DNA from: Piscicola geometra | Lineage: Eukaryota > Annelida > Clitellata > Hirudinida > Piscicolidae | Assembly: GCA_943735955.1 (NCBI GenBank) | Contig: OX030956.1 | Span: 7,040,645 to 7,104,644 of the forward strand | Length of the DNA: 64,000 nt | Reading direction: 5' to 3' | In this document: in pieces, positions 22,766 through 41,973 of the stretch | Numbering within the stretch: the stretch's first letter is position 1 | Layout: each line of letters opens with the position of its first letter | Program-made: the position numbers and the translations under genes | Notes under the pieces: generated by a model | What the model saw: the letters and a program-made list of their open reading frames with translations, nothing else | The model's database searches: none | What the model was told of the DNA's origin: nothing

Positions 22766-23525
22766 TAGATTTCTAGAGCGCTCTTTCTTCAAATTCAAGA
22801 GCACTGGTAAATAAATTTGTTAAACAGATATGTCTTCAGATCTTTACGAAAAGTAAATAATGATTTAGAAGTAGTTCCAAATATATGGACCAGCATAATG
22901 GAAAGAACGTTTAGCAAAAGAGTTATTAATGGAAGGGATGAAATAATGATTTTGAGTGGATGATCTTAAGTTACTTCTATGAGGGTGAGTTATTAATGAT
23001 TTGAGGTATATTGGGGATACTGGGGAGTTTTTTAAATTAAACATAAAAACACAGATTTTAAATATAATCCTAAATTTCATGGGAAGCCAATGTAATAAGA
23101 TGAGAGAGGGTGTAATGTGGTGATAAATAGGAGTACGGCTAACGACTCTAGCTGCATAATTAAATACTTTATTTAATGGTTTTAAAGTAGTTTCAGGTAT
23201 TTCGATACTGACATATAACTGCGAATCGTCAGCATAGGATGGGGAGTTGAGAGAATGAGAGGGAATGATAGAAGATAATTCAGAGACGTATAGAATAAAG
23301 AACAAAGGACCAAGAATAGAACCTTGAGGAACACCATAAGTAGATGGGGTAGAGGTACAGTGATTTAAAGAAACATAAACAGATCTATTAGATAAATTAG
23401 ACTTAATCCATAAAAACGAAGAATCCTTAATATTGAACTTATTTTTTTAGTAATAGTAGTAATAACAAGTGGTCTACAGTATCAAATGAGGCCGAATAAT
23501 CTAAGCAAACAAGTACAGAACGTTT
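22765..23525 (-). mobile_element. CR1/Rex-like LINE copy, internally deleted
   Basis: Reads TYGVPQGSILGPLFFILYVS and NSPSYADDSQLYVS, the catalytic reverse-transcriptase core with YADD, then jumps directly to TTLKPLNKVFNYAARVVSRT. The segment between these motifs in the copy at 24.7-25.8 kb (about 100 codons) is missing, so it is an internal deletion. The usual carboxyl region (ITPSLILLHWLPMKFRIIFK) and 3' end follow. Confidence 0.88.
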
Positions 23526-24643
23526 TGTATTATCGAAGGCGTAAATATGCACGTTTAAATAAGCTTTGTGGCAGAGATAGGTAACATATTTCGTTTCGTG
23601 CAACAAATATTTATTAGTAGTTTATTTAACTTACTACCTATCATCATAAATAGTTGTCAATTAGTTGACTTCATACATGGCAATAAAAACAAAATGTGTA
23701 AGTAAGCTTGTCATCTTGACTCGTTTTTCAGAATTTGCAAAAATAAATATGATTATGATACTGGAGCTTTTGTTTAAAGATTTTTGTTTAAAGTCGTAGG
23801 TACGGATCTACCAGTAAGAAAAAAACTTTTTTTTTAGAACCAAATACTTTTGGTTTCGGCGTGCTAAAAAAACTTTCATTTCTAAAAATTTCGAATACCA
23901 TGGAGAAAAGTTTGTTTTAAATTTGTGAGCTTGTAAAAACCATGGTGCAAAATTTTGAACGGTAAATTCAGTAATATTCTGTTTTTAAAATACTTTTATA
24001 GACTAAAGTTCATATTTTAAAATAGGGCTAACTAAAATATTTCAGTTAACCTATTCAGTTGGCAACTTAAATATTTTAGTTAAACTTTCATTTTAACTAA
24101 AACATATTTTTTAGTTGAATTTGAATTTAAAAAATAACTTAAACTATACAGGAAGCTACAAAAAATAATTTAACTATTAGTTTGCAAATATTTAATTAAA
24201 CTATGACCATCACTGCATGTTTGACGATTATGCTTGAATCAAAATAAGAGTTTGTTATGTTTTTATTAAAAAAAGAGGAAGGGGGTCCACATTTAGGCCC
24301 TCACTACCCCAGGATCGCCGCCCATGCTAACAGTGTAAGCTCACTGTCGAAAGAAGATTACAGTAAGCTGACCCTACGAGGTAGTTGACCACTTCCACGA
24401 GTTTGGACAATCTTGTAAAGCTTAAAATAAGAATATTGATTGAAATTTCAGTGAGTTTAAAACAGTGGCGCGATGTATGTCTACTTTAATGACTTCGGAA
24501 CCATTCCTACTGAAAATGACATGTATTTTATTTGAAACAAAGAAACTTGAAACAGACTTGTGCCATTTTGTTGATTTTAGGTGTGAAAATTTTTTTCAAA
24601 GGAAATAGTGGTGTTGAAGTAGGATACTTCAAACAAGTCAATT
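23526..24643. other. AT-rich intergenic sequence, no gene seen
   Basis: Mostly AT-rich. A GC-richer stretch at about 24285-24420 looks like a repeat fragment but I cannot assign it. Confidence 0.4.
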
Positions 24644-26045
24644 AATCAATCAAATAGATTTCTATAGCGCTCTTTCATCAAATCAAGAGCTTTTATTAAA
24701 TGTTTTAGATTCTTCCTTTAATATTTCTGGTTCCTCTCTTATCTGGCTTAAATCTTACCTTACTGAGCGAACTTCCTATGTATCAATTGAATCTTCTCGT
24801 TCTTCTTCTGTTTCTTTATCTTATGGTGTCCCACAGGGCTCAATCCTTGGTCCCTTACTTTTTATTCTTTATACCTCGGAACTAATATTATTTCGTCATC
24901 TTCTTTAAACAGTCAAATTTATGCTGATGACTCCTATATTTATACATCTTTCACTGACTCTTTCTCTTGACCTTACTGTTAATAAAATAACTCTCTGTCT
25001 TCAATCTATAATATCTTGGGCTTCTTCTATGTTTCTCAAACTTAATCCGGACAAATTTGAACTCATATATTTCAATAAAAAATCAAAGTCTTTACTATCT
25101 CTTCCTTCTTTAGTTTTGCCTCCCCCCTCTTCACTCTCTCTAAACCCTTCCTCTTCCATTCGTAGCCTTGGTTTTATTTTTGATTCTAACTTGTCTTTAG
25201 CTCCTCAAATTCTATCTGTCTCTAAATCTTGCTACTTCCACATTCGTCGTATTAAACAGCTTCTTCCTTTTCTCGATGATCCTACCTTGCAACTTTTTGT
25301 ATCTTCTCTAGTTCTCTCCAGAATTGATTATTGTAACTCTCTTTACTATGGTCTCCCTGATACTACTTTAGCTCCTCTAAATAAAACCTTTAATTGTGCT
25401 GCTCGTCTTGTTGCTCGTGCTCCTAAGTTTTCTCACATTTCTCCTTATCTTCGTTTGTTACATTGGTTACCTTTGAGATCTAGAGTGACTTTTAAAATAT
25501 GTTTAAATATTTTTACAATTCATAACTGTAATGCTCCAATTTACCTTAAAAATCTAATTTAAACAACCCCCTAAATCTGGTCTAAGATCATCTACCTTTA
25601 ATCGTTCTTTTCGTTTTCCAGTTAAACACTCTTTTGCTAAACGTTCTTTTTCTTACTGTGGTCCTCTTTTATGGAATTCTTTACCTTCTTCTTTAACTTC
25701 AACTAAGTCACTCATAACTTTCCGTCGAGGCCTGAAGAAGTACTTGTTTGGGACGTGATAGCTGAGCGCTTTTGTTCGCTTAGTAAAGGGCGCTATATAA
25801 ATTATTAGTGATTGATTGAAGAGCGCTCGTAAATAAATTTGTTAAACAGATATGTCTTCAGAATCTGAAGTTCAGATCCTTACGAAAAGTAAATAATGAT
25901 TTAGAAGTAGTTAAATAAGGAGGTAATGAGTTCCAAATATATGGACCTGCATAATGGAAAGAACGTTTAGCAAAAGAGTTATTAATGGAAGGGATGAAAT
26001 AATAATTTTGAGTGGATTAACTTAAATTACTTCTATGAGATATTA
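24644..26045 (-). mobile_element. LINE 3' fragment interrupted by a second LINE
   Basis: Plus-strand 24644-24690 (TCAATCAAATAGATTTCTATAG and on) and 25819-26045 (AATAAATTTGTTAAACAGAT and on) match consecutive parts of the copy at 22765-23000. A plus-strand LINE lies between the halves. AAGAGC is present on both sides (24685-24690 and 25819-25824), as expected for a target duplication. Confidence 0.8.
24691..25818 (+). mobile_element. CR1/Rex-like LINE copy, 5'-truncated, frameshifted
   Basis: Contains SYGVPQGSILGPLLFILYTS, an IYADDSYIYTSF core, then in a shifted frame INCLDLTV-type and ISWASSMFLKLNPDKFELIY motifs, and ends with LLHWLPLRSRVTFKICLNIF and the common 3' end GGGCGCTATATAAATTATTA, GTGATTGATTG. 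At least two frameshifts separate the blocks, so the copy is not coding. Confidence 0.88.
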
Positions 26046-26378
26046 ACAAGAGGTCTTTAAAGGCATGTGCAAAATTTGAAAGGTATAAATTAAAAAAGAA
26101 AATTATAAATGAATATTTTGAAATCTTCTGAAACTTTTAATATATTTAAAAATAATAATATTGTCATTTTGATAATGTTTATGCTTTATCAATTTTGTTT
26201 CTTTGAGTAAGTATCTCTATTTATAAATGGACGTTTCCTTTATTTCGTCTTTTGATTGTTTTCTAGTTCCACATCGTTGTCTTTATTTTTTAACTTTTTA
26301 AAAACGTAGATAGTTAATAATTTCATTGTTTTTAAGGAAAAAATTGTCTGTTATTTTACTTTTGATTTTTTCTTTAAA

Positions 26379-33960
<7,582 letters not shown>

Positions 33961-34157
33961 ACGATCACTCACTCACTCGTCGTCGTCGTGCTAGATCCCA
34001 TCATCATCATCATCCTCATCATCCTCATCATCATCATCATCATGGAGTGGTTTAAGTTGATTTGGTCCGTTGGTTGGCTGGTTGGTTGATTTGAAGCGGG
34101 GTCCGTTTAGTATATAATGTTGGTATATATATCTATATGTATGTATATATGTATATA
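33961..34157. other. Vasa 3' flank
   Basis: A (CAT)n run at about 34001-34042 then unique sequence; probably the 3' untranslated region. No clear AATAAA close to the stop. Confidence 0.4.
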
Positions 34158-34405
34158 GGTTCAAAGGCGGTTTTGCTGGATCATTTATTCTTATTTATAT
34201 ATGCATATATATCCAATATATTTATATTATATATATAAACTCATAATTACTTCTTTATCCATTATCATGGCGTGGATTTCAAATCTGACTTGAATCCAGT
34301 TATATGGCGTTAGTATATATGAGTTTGTATTATATAATGATAAGTATATTTGTACTATATTATATATAAATGGAACAAGTAATCCAACAAAGCCGCCTTT
34401 GAACC
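34158..34405. mobile_element. 248-bp inverted-repeat element (MITE-like)
   Basis: The left end GGTTCAAAGGCGGTTTTGCT is repeated in inverse at the right end (AACAAAGCCGCCTTTGAACC), with one or two mismatches over about 25 bases. Flanks are TATATA on both sides, so the target duplication is TA or longer. The interior is AT-rich and non-coding. This fits a short non-autonomous DNA transposon; a TA duplication would suit the Tc1/mariner group but the AT-rich flanks make the length ambiguous. Confidence 0.8.
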
Positions 34406-34459
34406 TATATATAAATATATGTATGTATAATATGTATGCAAGTTATCCTATATTGGTAT

Positions 34460-34700
34460 ATACTTTTAGTCTTTTTCTCTTTTCCTCGAGGCTGTCTTCT
34501 TTAACAGTAGCACAAATTTTCTGTGTCTGGCCCTCTTGTATGGAACAGCCTGCCAAATCAGTTGCGGCAGCCGGGTTTAACGGTTAAGATGTTTGATGAT
34601 ATGCTGAAAACATATTTTTTTCACTGTCATTAAATTAATGTTTAGAGCGCTATTGAGGTTTATTAATTGGCGCTATATAAATACTCTGATAAATAGATAC
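34460..34700 (+). mobile_element. LINE 3' end fragment
   Basis: Reads SCMEQPAKSVAAAGF-like frames with a SLVWNSLPNQLRQP reading, then ends in TTGGCGCTATATAAATACTC, like the other CR1/Rex-type ends in this window (GCGCTATATAAATTATTAGT). Confidence 0.7.
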
Positions 34701-35868
34701 TTTTAGTCGACGGGTCAGTTCAAGTTATGGGGCTATTGACATGGGGAGGCAGCGGATTTCATTAGGAACGGCACTGTCGGTGGTCTCATCGCCAAGATTT
34801 GGTGGAATATATATTAATATATCCTTATATGCCACTACTTAAAAGCATTCAAGGTGATTGCATATAGAAGCATACTATGTTTGTATATTTGCTTGTATAA
34901 ATACTATACAAGTACCTGTGCGAATGCTTGCATAGGCTCACCTAGTATACTTATCGACTCTTACGGCACTTGGGCAAGATGGGTGGATGAAGGGACAAAC
35001 AACATACGACACCCCTTTAAGTGACTCAGGTTTAAATCTGAGTCCGTTATTACTTTTCCAGGCGTTTTAAAGAGCATTAAACTTCATGCAACGTGCAAAC
35101 TTCTTGCAGACGTATGCATGTATTTCTCTCCCTCTTGGTTCTTGCTCGCGTGGGCATGCTTCTCCTCTTCTGCCTTTCATCGATCTTTCGCGTCTGTAGA
35201 GCTCTGATCGTCGTTGAATCGTTTGAGGAATGCCGTGTCCACACCCCATTTACTTGCGCCCATCTCATGCCGTAATGATGTCGTTGTGGCGAAGGAAGTG
35301 TTTTCATGGCGCGCTCATCTAGAACACCATGCCAATGGCCATCTAAGTTGTTCGTTTGAGGTGGGCATACGTGGGTTGGTGTGGGTTGGTCTCACTTGTC
35401 ACTGGTTCACCAGACACATGCTGGTGTGGCATGGCCTGATATGTTACTGGTTCACCAGGCATTCAGGTCTCCCTCATGCAATCACACAACATTATCCTTC
35501 GCCCTCTCGTTTTTACTAACATTACTGAATGACTTGGATTTTATTGTTCTTACGATTATTATATTTAACGTTATTTAACATTGCGCTTATACCGAGACTA
35601 AAAGTGACATTTAGTTGGCATCGTTCATTCAGCATCGGCGTCACTTTTGATCTTGTTGATACCACTACGTGAAGATGAAGAGAAAGAGAGTGGTTTAGAG
35701 GAGCAGAGTGCCATGGAGATGGGCTCATCGCTTCATAAACCCCTTTGACGCACTGTTGCAAGATGCTTGTTACTATTATAACCCCCTTATCTACCATTTT
35801 AACTTATGACCCGCTTTCTCTCAAAATAACTTATGATCCTTCTATTTACCAACCTATAATACCCCCTA
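34701..35868. other. Intergenic sequence, no gene seen
   Basis: Mixed composition with an imperfect internal repeat at about 35375-35465 (CTCACTTGTCACTGGTTCACC and GATATGTTACTGGTTCACCAG). Short frames on both strands have no homology I recognise. Confidence 0.4.
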
Positions 35869-36420
35869 TCTACCAACTTACCATTTGACCCCCTATCTAC
35901 TAACTTACCATTTGACCCTCCTATCTACTAACTTACCATTTGACCCCCTATCTACTAACTTACCATTTGACCCCCTATCTACTAACTTACCATTTGACCC
36001 CCTATCTACTAACTTACCATTTGACCCCCTATCTACTAACTTACCATTTGACCCTCCTATCTACTAACTTACCATTTGACCCCCTATCTACCAACTTACC
36101 ATTTGACCCTCCTATCTACTAACTTACCATTTGACCCTCCTATCTACTATCTTACCATTTGACCCCCTATCTACTAACTTACCATTTGACCCTCCTATCT
36201 ACTAACTTACCATTTGACCCCCTATCTACTAACTTACCATTTGACCCCCTATCTACTAACTTACCATACGACTCCTCTATCTACCAACCTATAAGACCCC
36301 CTATCTGCCAACTTACCTATCATCCACCAAACTTCCTATCAACTTACCTCCTATCTATCAACTTACCATTGACCCCCAATATATAAGCTTACCATTATAT
36401 TATTTCCTTACCTAACAACC
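35869..36420. repeat. 27/28-bp minisatellite
   Basis: About 15 units with core CTATCTACTAACTTACCATT and variable run of C (GACCCCC or GACCCTCC), decaying at both ends. Confidence 0.95.
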
Positions 36421-36589
36421 TATTACTCCTTGCTTAGCCACCAACTTACCTACTAACTTACCTTATTTCAATGTTTCAGACACGTATTTTTGAACCGGTC
36501 ATCGTTCATTTTTATGAGGAGGGATAAGGGGTTTACTATCCCTAGTAGGAAGGGCAAGGACTAGCAGTTCTTTCGCTGGTGCGATGTTT

Positions 36590-37435
36590 ATGACTCCTTG
36601 TTTGCCCATCAACTTACCTTATGACTCCTTGCCTACCCACCAACTTACCATATGACTCCTTGCCTACCCATCAACTTACCTTATGACCCCTTGCCTACCC
36701 ATCAACCTACCTTATGACCCCTTGCCTACCCATCAACTTACCTTATGACCCCTTGCTTACCCATCAACTTACCTTATGACTCCTTGCTTACCCATCAACT
36801 TACCTTATGACTCCTTGCCTACCCATCAACTTACCTTATGACTCCTTGCCTACCCATCAACCTACCTTATGACTCCTTGCCTACCCACCAACTTACCATA
36901 TGACCCCTTGCCTACCCATCAACTTACCTTATGACTCCTTGCCTACCCATCAACTTACCTTATGACCCCTTGCCTACCCATCAACTTACCTTATGACCCC
37001 TTGCCTACCCATCAACTTACCATATGACCCCTTGCCTACCCATCAACTTACCTTATGACTCCCTGCCTACCCATCAACTTACCTTATGACTCCCTGCCTA
37101 CCCATCAACTTACCTTATGACTCCTTGTTTGCCCATCAACTTACCTTATGACCCCTTGCTTACCCATCAACTTACCTTATGACCCCTTGCCTACCCATCA
37201 ACTTACCTTATGACCCCTTGCCTACCCATCAACTTACCTTATGACCCCTTGCCTACCCATCAACTTACCATATGACCCCTTGCCTACCCATCAACTTACC
37301 TTATGACTCCCTGCCTACCCATCAACTTACCTTATGACTCCTTGTTTGCCCATTAACTTACCTTATGACCCCTTGCTTACCCATCAACTTACCTTATGAC
37401 CCCTTGCCTACCCATCAACTTACCATATATCCTTT
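36590..37435. repeat. 31-bp minisatellite
   Basis: About 27 units with core TTGCCTACCCATCAACTTAC, alternating TATGACTCC and TATGACCCC. It shares ACTTACC and GACCCC with the neighbouring 27-bp array, so the two probably have a common origin. A 110-base unique spacer separates them. Confidence 0.95.
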
Positions 37436-38227
37436 CACCTTCCTACCAACTTATGTATCATCGATACAGTGAAACCATCTCCAGCCACTTATGACACTAG
37501 AGGTCAACTAGATTTGCCACTGTTTGCATTATGAAGCACTATATATCCCATTATATCGTTCTATCTGATCATATAGACCCAAATGTGGTCGCCATCTTAT
37601 TTAAGCTTTCAATGCGGTCACCAAAGCATTCATCTTTTCGTGCATATAAGAGCACTTTCGTTCGAGACGTCGGAGAGTTCTGCAGGTGGTTGGTGAACAT
37701 TTATTTACTTGCCGCTAGGGCCGCTTCAGTGATGAACCCGTCAATTTGATGCTGCAATGGGTGGCAGTTGTTGCAGCATTTATGATTCACTCGCTGGCTT
37801 GACTTGACGTTGTTCACCATTTCAGAAGAACTTACATTACTTCCTTGTGCGCTTTGTCTAAGGATATTTCTTTTAAATAAAATCCGTAAAAGTTCTCAAT
37901 GGTTCCTCATCGCGTATCGTTATATATATTTTATATAATATTATCTAGTATTATATGAACATTGAATTGGGCTCATTTAGAAGAATTTATTTACAAAATC
38001 TTTTAACGAACACATTTTCAACGGCATTCTAGTGCACTAATGTCGCATCAGCATGAGGCTTGAACAACTAAAATGATAATGCATAACCAGTTTTAACAAT
38101 TATAAACCAGTAACCTTAATGGCAGAAGCGACCGCATGTATATAAAAAAATAACTAGCAATAATGGCATAAGGCAAATTCGATAAAATTAACGATTTAAA
38201 ATGGTGAAGTGGCGCATGGTGGGTGAG
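37436..38227. other. Intergenic, convergent ends of Vasa and LAMTOR3
   Basis: Unique AT-rich sequence. The part nearest 38227 is the probable LAMTOR3 3' untranslated region. No gene seen. Confidence 0.4.
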
Positions 38228-39257
38228 TCAGTTGATGATGGCGAACATGTCGTCGAGGACGGGTGCAAAGTGCTCCTGCAGACTGATGATGCTGCCAGAG
38301 TTGCTCCACTCGTGTGCAACAAACGTCACAAACAACTGACCCTGCTTGAAACAGACCACCTGGGCAGAAATTGGTGAATTGAATCATAATTATAATAACT
38401 ATTAATCTTGGAGAAGTCTATGGGTATTTATGTTATATATTATACATTTTTGTAAATGAATTGTTAAGAAGTATTTAATATATGAAAATTTTTATTTGAT
38501 GAATGTAGACAATAAAAAAATGTTTGATGCATTAAGAAAAAACATTTTAAATATGCTAATCCTCAATTGAAAAAGATAAATAAATAAAAAACAATTTTTT
38601 TCATGCATTATAAAAAATTATTTTATACATGCAAATCCTTATTTGAGAGCATACTTGATAGTTTGTGTAATAGGCCACAATGTGCTTTGGTGTTCCAAAG
38701 TCAAGTCTGTCTGAAGCCTCAAAGGCCAGGTATGTGGTGGCTAGAAACTTTTGGCGCAGAATTTCATTTGGTACATCTTTGTTGTGAACTGTGGAGTTAA
38801 ATTTAAGAAAGTTTTATAGTGTTTTTTATATTAGGTTAATAGCAACTTTATTAAAATTCATTAATCAATTATTGATCACTAAAATTGTCTGAATTAGCTG
38901 AAAAACTATTAATTATAATGTTATTTTTAAATTATTGCAAAGTATACCAATAAGAAGAGGTGCACGATCCCTATCTGTCACTGCAACTGACATGACGCCA
39001 TCAACACTAGAAGTTTGAATTCAATTATGACACGAATCCAAGTTAAATTTCATTTGAAATTAAGAAATAAACTAAATAGATACATTTGGAATCTTTTATG
39101 CTTATTTACCTGTCCAGAAGACTTAGGAAAAATTTGTGAAGAGGAGTATTCTGAAGGGAAAAAAACGAATATTTATCAAGCATAAAAATGAATAAGCTAG
39201 TATCATAATTATTTCATGTAAAAAAATTACATTTTCATTATGAGCTAGAGAATCCAT
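38228..39257 (-). CDS. LAMTOR3: Ragulator subunit LAMTOR3 (MP1)
   Basis: Roadblock-fold subunit of the lysosomal Ragulator complex, which anchors Rag GTPases for mTORC1 signalling and scaffolds MEK/ERK; it pairs with LAMTOR2. Exons: 39257-39231, 39150-39110, 39006-38948, 38788-38655, 38359-38228; 393 nt, 130 residues (human 124). The order of matching segments follows the family: LLDSVDGVMSVAVTDRDRAP, RQKFLATTYLAFEASDRL, KHIVAYYTNYQVV, LFVTFVAHEWSNSGSIISLQ, and an acidic/hydrophobic end (FAPVLDDMFAIIN). The first 27-nt exon (MDSLAHNEN) is assigned because it has the only nearby ATG in phase with a GTAATT donor. Introns here are short and AT-rich, without the simple repeats of the neighbours. 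Confidence 0.88.
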
Positions 39258-39566
39258 AGCAAACTTGAAGAGCAATCACATGAAAGAGTAAATACAGTTT
39301 AAAAAGGATTAAAAGTGATTAGTTTAAATTCTTTAAAGTAATTTTTTAAATTATAAAACAACACATTCAATTAATAGAAAATTGATGAAAATAATTTGTA
39401 TACTTTATAATAAATTATATTTTAAAACTATTTAATTTAATTTAATTCACTTTGAAGCAGTACTTTGGAGTTTGATTTAGAAACTATTCTTTCAAACTTT
39501 GAACTTCAAAGACTCTTCATTGTCTTAGTCATTTAAATTTCACAATTTGTAAATTTCATTTCTAGC
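39258..39566. promoter_or_regulatory. Head-to-head intergenic region of LAMTOR3 and QDPR
   Basis: Only 309 bases separate the two start codons, so the promoters of both genes must lie here or in the 5' regions. The sequence is AT-rich with no clear TATA arrangement. An imperfect palindromic stretch (TTTGAACTTCAAAGACTC, near 39497-39515) is present but its role is unknown. Confidence 0.5.
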
Positions 39567-40733
39567 ATGTCTTTCAATGGTAGAGTGCTGGTGTATGGAG
39601 GCAAAGGAGCTTTAGGGTCAAACATAGTAAAGTACTTTAAAGGAAAAAATTGGGTATTTAATTTTTATTTCTATGAATAAATATTGAATTATATATAAGT
39701 CTAATATATAGCTTAAAAATTAAACTTTAAATTTAAGCTATTTATTAAATTTAAAAAAATAAAATATCATTAAATATTTATTTTTAAATATAGAATTTGC
39801 CTATAGCAATAAAATGCCATCACATTTAACTTCCACAGTGGGTACTATCATTAGACCTTCACCAAAACGAAGATGCAGACAGCAGTCTTTTGGTGAAGGC
39901 AGACGCTTTGTGGACAGAGCAGAACGAAGACATTCAATCCAGAGTGGCTGCCGAACTAGGCTCGGAGAAGCTGGATGCAGTCTTGTGTGTGGCGGGAGGA
40001 TGGGCTGGTGGAAGTGCTGCTTCCAAGGGTTTGTTTGTGCAAACCAAACATGTTCTTTAAACTAAAAGTCGTATTTTAAACTTTTAATCAATGGTTTTTT
40101 GTTGAAAACCTAAAATAGTGTTTAAAGTATTTCAAAAGTTCAAATATTTCAACTTTATACTTAATTTCATAATATCTCATAACATTTCGTATACAGCTTT
40201 GAATAACCATTTTCTAATAAAAAATATCCACACTCCATCCCCTAAGAACAGACTTTGTGAAGAATTGTGACATGGTTTGGAAGCAAAGTGTGTGGTCATC
40301 CGTTGTTGCCTCATCAATTGGCAGCAAGCACTTGAAAGAGGGGGGTCTGCTGGTACTGAGTGGTGCACAAGCAGCCCTAACTGGAACACCTGGTTGGTTG
40401 GGGGGGGGGTTGGAAAGGTGGTGGTGTGGTTGGTTTGGTGGGAGGGTGAATGGGGATGGTGGGGGTGGTGTTGATTGTGCTGTTGTGGTGTTCATAGGGT
40501 TGGTTTGTTGATGATAGTCTTGATGGAGGTTGGCTTGGTTGGGGTTATTGGGGCGTGGTGATGATTGTGATTGTATTGGTGATGTTTATATATAATATAC
40601 ACTATAGATAGTGTTTTAGAAGGGTTTTATAACTTTTTTGTGGCGATGTGGGTGCTTCCCAGGGTGGTGGTTGCCAATTAGCAAGAATTCGTTATATAAC
40701 TGTTAATATTGAATAAATGTCCTGATGATGATG

Positions 40734-40765
<32 letters not shown>

Positions 40766-41973
40766 GACGATAGCCATGATGATGGCGATGATAATAATGA
40801 CGATGATAATAATAATGACGCTCATGAGGATAATGATGATGCTCATGATGATAATGATGATGCTCATGATGATGATAATGATGATGCTCATGATGATAAT
40901 GATGCTCATGATGATGATGATCTGAAGGTATGGTGGGATATGGGATGGCGAAGGCAGCGGTGCACCACCTGGTTAAGAGTCTCTCAATGCCAAAGTCTGG
41001 CCTTCCCGCCAAGGCAACAGTCACCGCCATCTTGCCGTACGATTTTATTAAATATTTTTATATTGGGAGTTCCCATCTTTCAGTGTTTTTCAATAACTTT
41101 ATTTATTTTTGTGTTATGTTATTAAGGATGTTTTTATACATATCCTTAATGTGTTAATGAATAATGATATATTTATTCTGATTTTTCTCTCTATATTTCT
41201 ATTTATCAATAATATAAAGCACTATACCGTATAGTATATACGAATTATTAATAATGATGATTATTGAAAAATTACTTGGTTTATTTATTTGATCGGCTGA
41301 TTTGATATGATTTGTAGGGTGACGCTGGACACGCCGATGAATCGGAAGTTCATGCCTTCAGGCGACTTCGAATCATGGACTCCATTGGAAAGCATTTCTA
41401 GGTGCTTGTTGTTGTTGTTGTTGTTGTTGTTTTGGTGTTTTGGGAAGTGGTTGTTAATGTTGTGGGATAGTTGTTGTTGTGTGAGATGGTTTTTGTTGTG
41501 GCTAGGTGTTTGTTGGTTTTGTTATTTTCAAGTTGTAGTTGTTGATGATGTGGAGTAATGCGTATTCATTAACGCTTAAAGAAATTTTACTTCATCTTTT
41601 AAGACTCACCAACACATGACCACCACCACCACCATCATCATCACCACCACCACCACTATCATCATCACTATTCCCATAACCACCATCCCTGCCACTACCA
41701 CCAAAACCACTATCACAAAGACTACCACCATTACAACCCCTACAACCACAACCACCATTACAACCAACCATTCACCACCTCCATCCCATCTCACCCCCCC
41801 CTTTCCTCCCCACCACCACCATCACCACCACCTCCCCTCCCTATCATCACCATCACCACCACCACCACAGCACCCTCTACGCATGGGCGACAAACGTCGA
41901 CACGCCCTCCAGTGGCTGTCTGATGCAGGTGCTCACCAAGGCAGGTGTCACCAGCTACGTTGCCGCTGGGTAA
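39567..41973 (+). CDS. QDPR: Dihydropteridine reductase
   Basis: NADH-dependent enzyme that reduces quinonoid dihydrobiopterin to tetrahydrobiopterin, the cofactor of aromatic amino-acid hydroxylases; cytosolic, short-chain dehydrogenase family. Exons: 39567-39653, 39839-40028, 40252-40392, 40928-41036, 41318-41401, 41871-41973; 714 nt, 237 residues (human 244). Rossmann motif [12 protein letters not shown] (residues 7-18), WWVLSLD after the first junction, [15 protein letters not shown], catalytic Tyr144 and Lys148 in [10 protein letters not shown], and [19 protein letters not shown]. The carboxyl end (SYVAAG) is slightly shorter than in vertebrates. All catalytic residues are present. Confidence 0.95.
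40393..40927 (+). repeat. QDPR intron: G/T-rich donor side, (GAT)n acceptor side
   Basis: The donor side (GTTGGTTGGGGGGGGGG and on to about 40500) is nearly only G and T. The acceptor side is (GATGAT/AATGAT)n with GCTCAT inserts at 40723-40925, so this intron does not show the C/A-rich end of most others. Confidence 0.92.
41402..41870 (+). repeat. QDPR last intron: (TTG)n donor arm, (CCA)n acceptor arm
   Basis: Sense strand starts GTGCTTGTTGTTGTTGTTG and stays G/T-rich to about 41545; from 41610 to 41870 it is CCACCACCACCATCATC-type repeats up to CCACCACAG. The two halves are near-complementary in composition. Confidence 0.93.

Noticed and set aside
35869..37435. Evenly spaced repeats as a possible CRISPR array
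   Set aside because: Units are contiguous without unique spacers and the DNA is animal; these are minisatellites.
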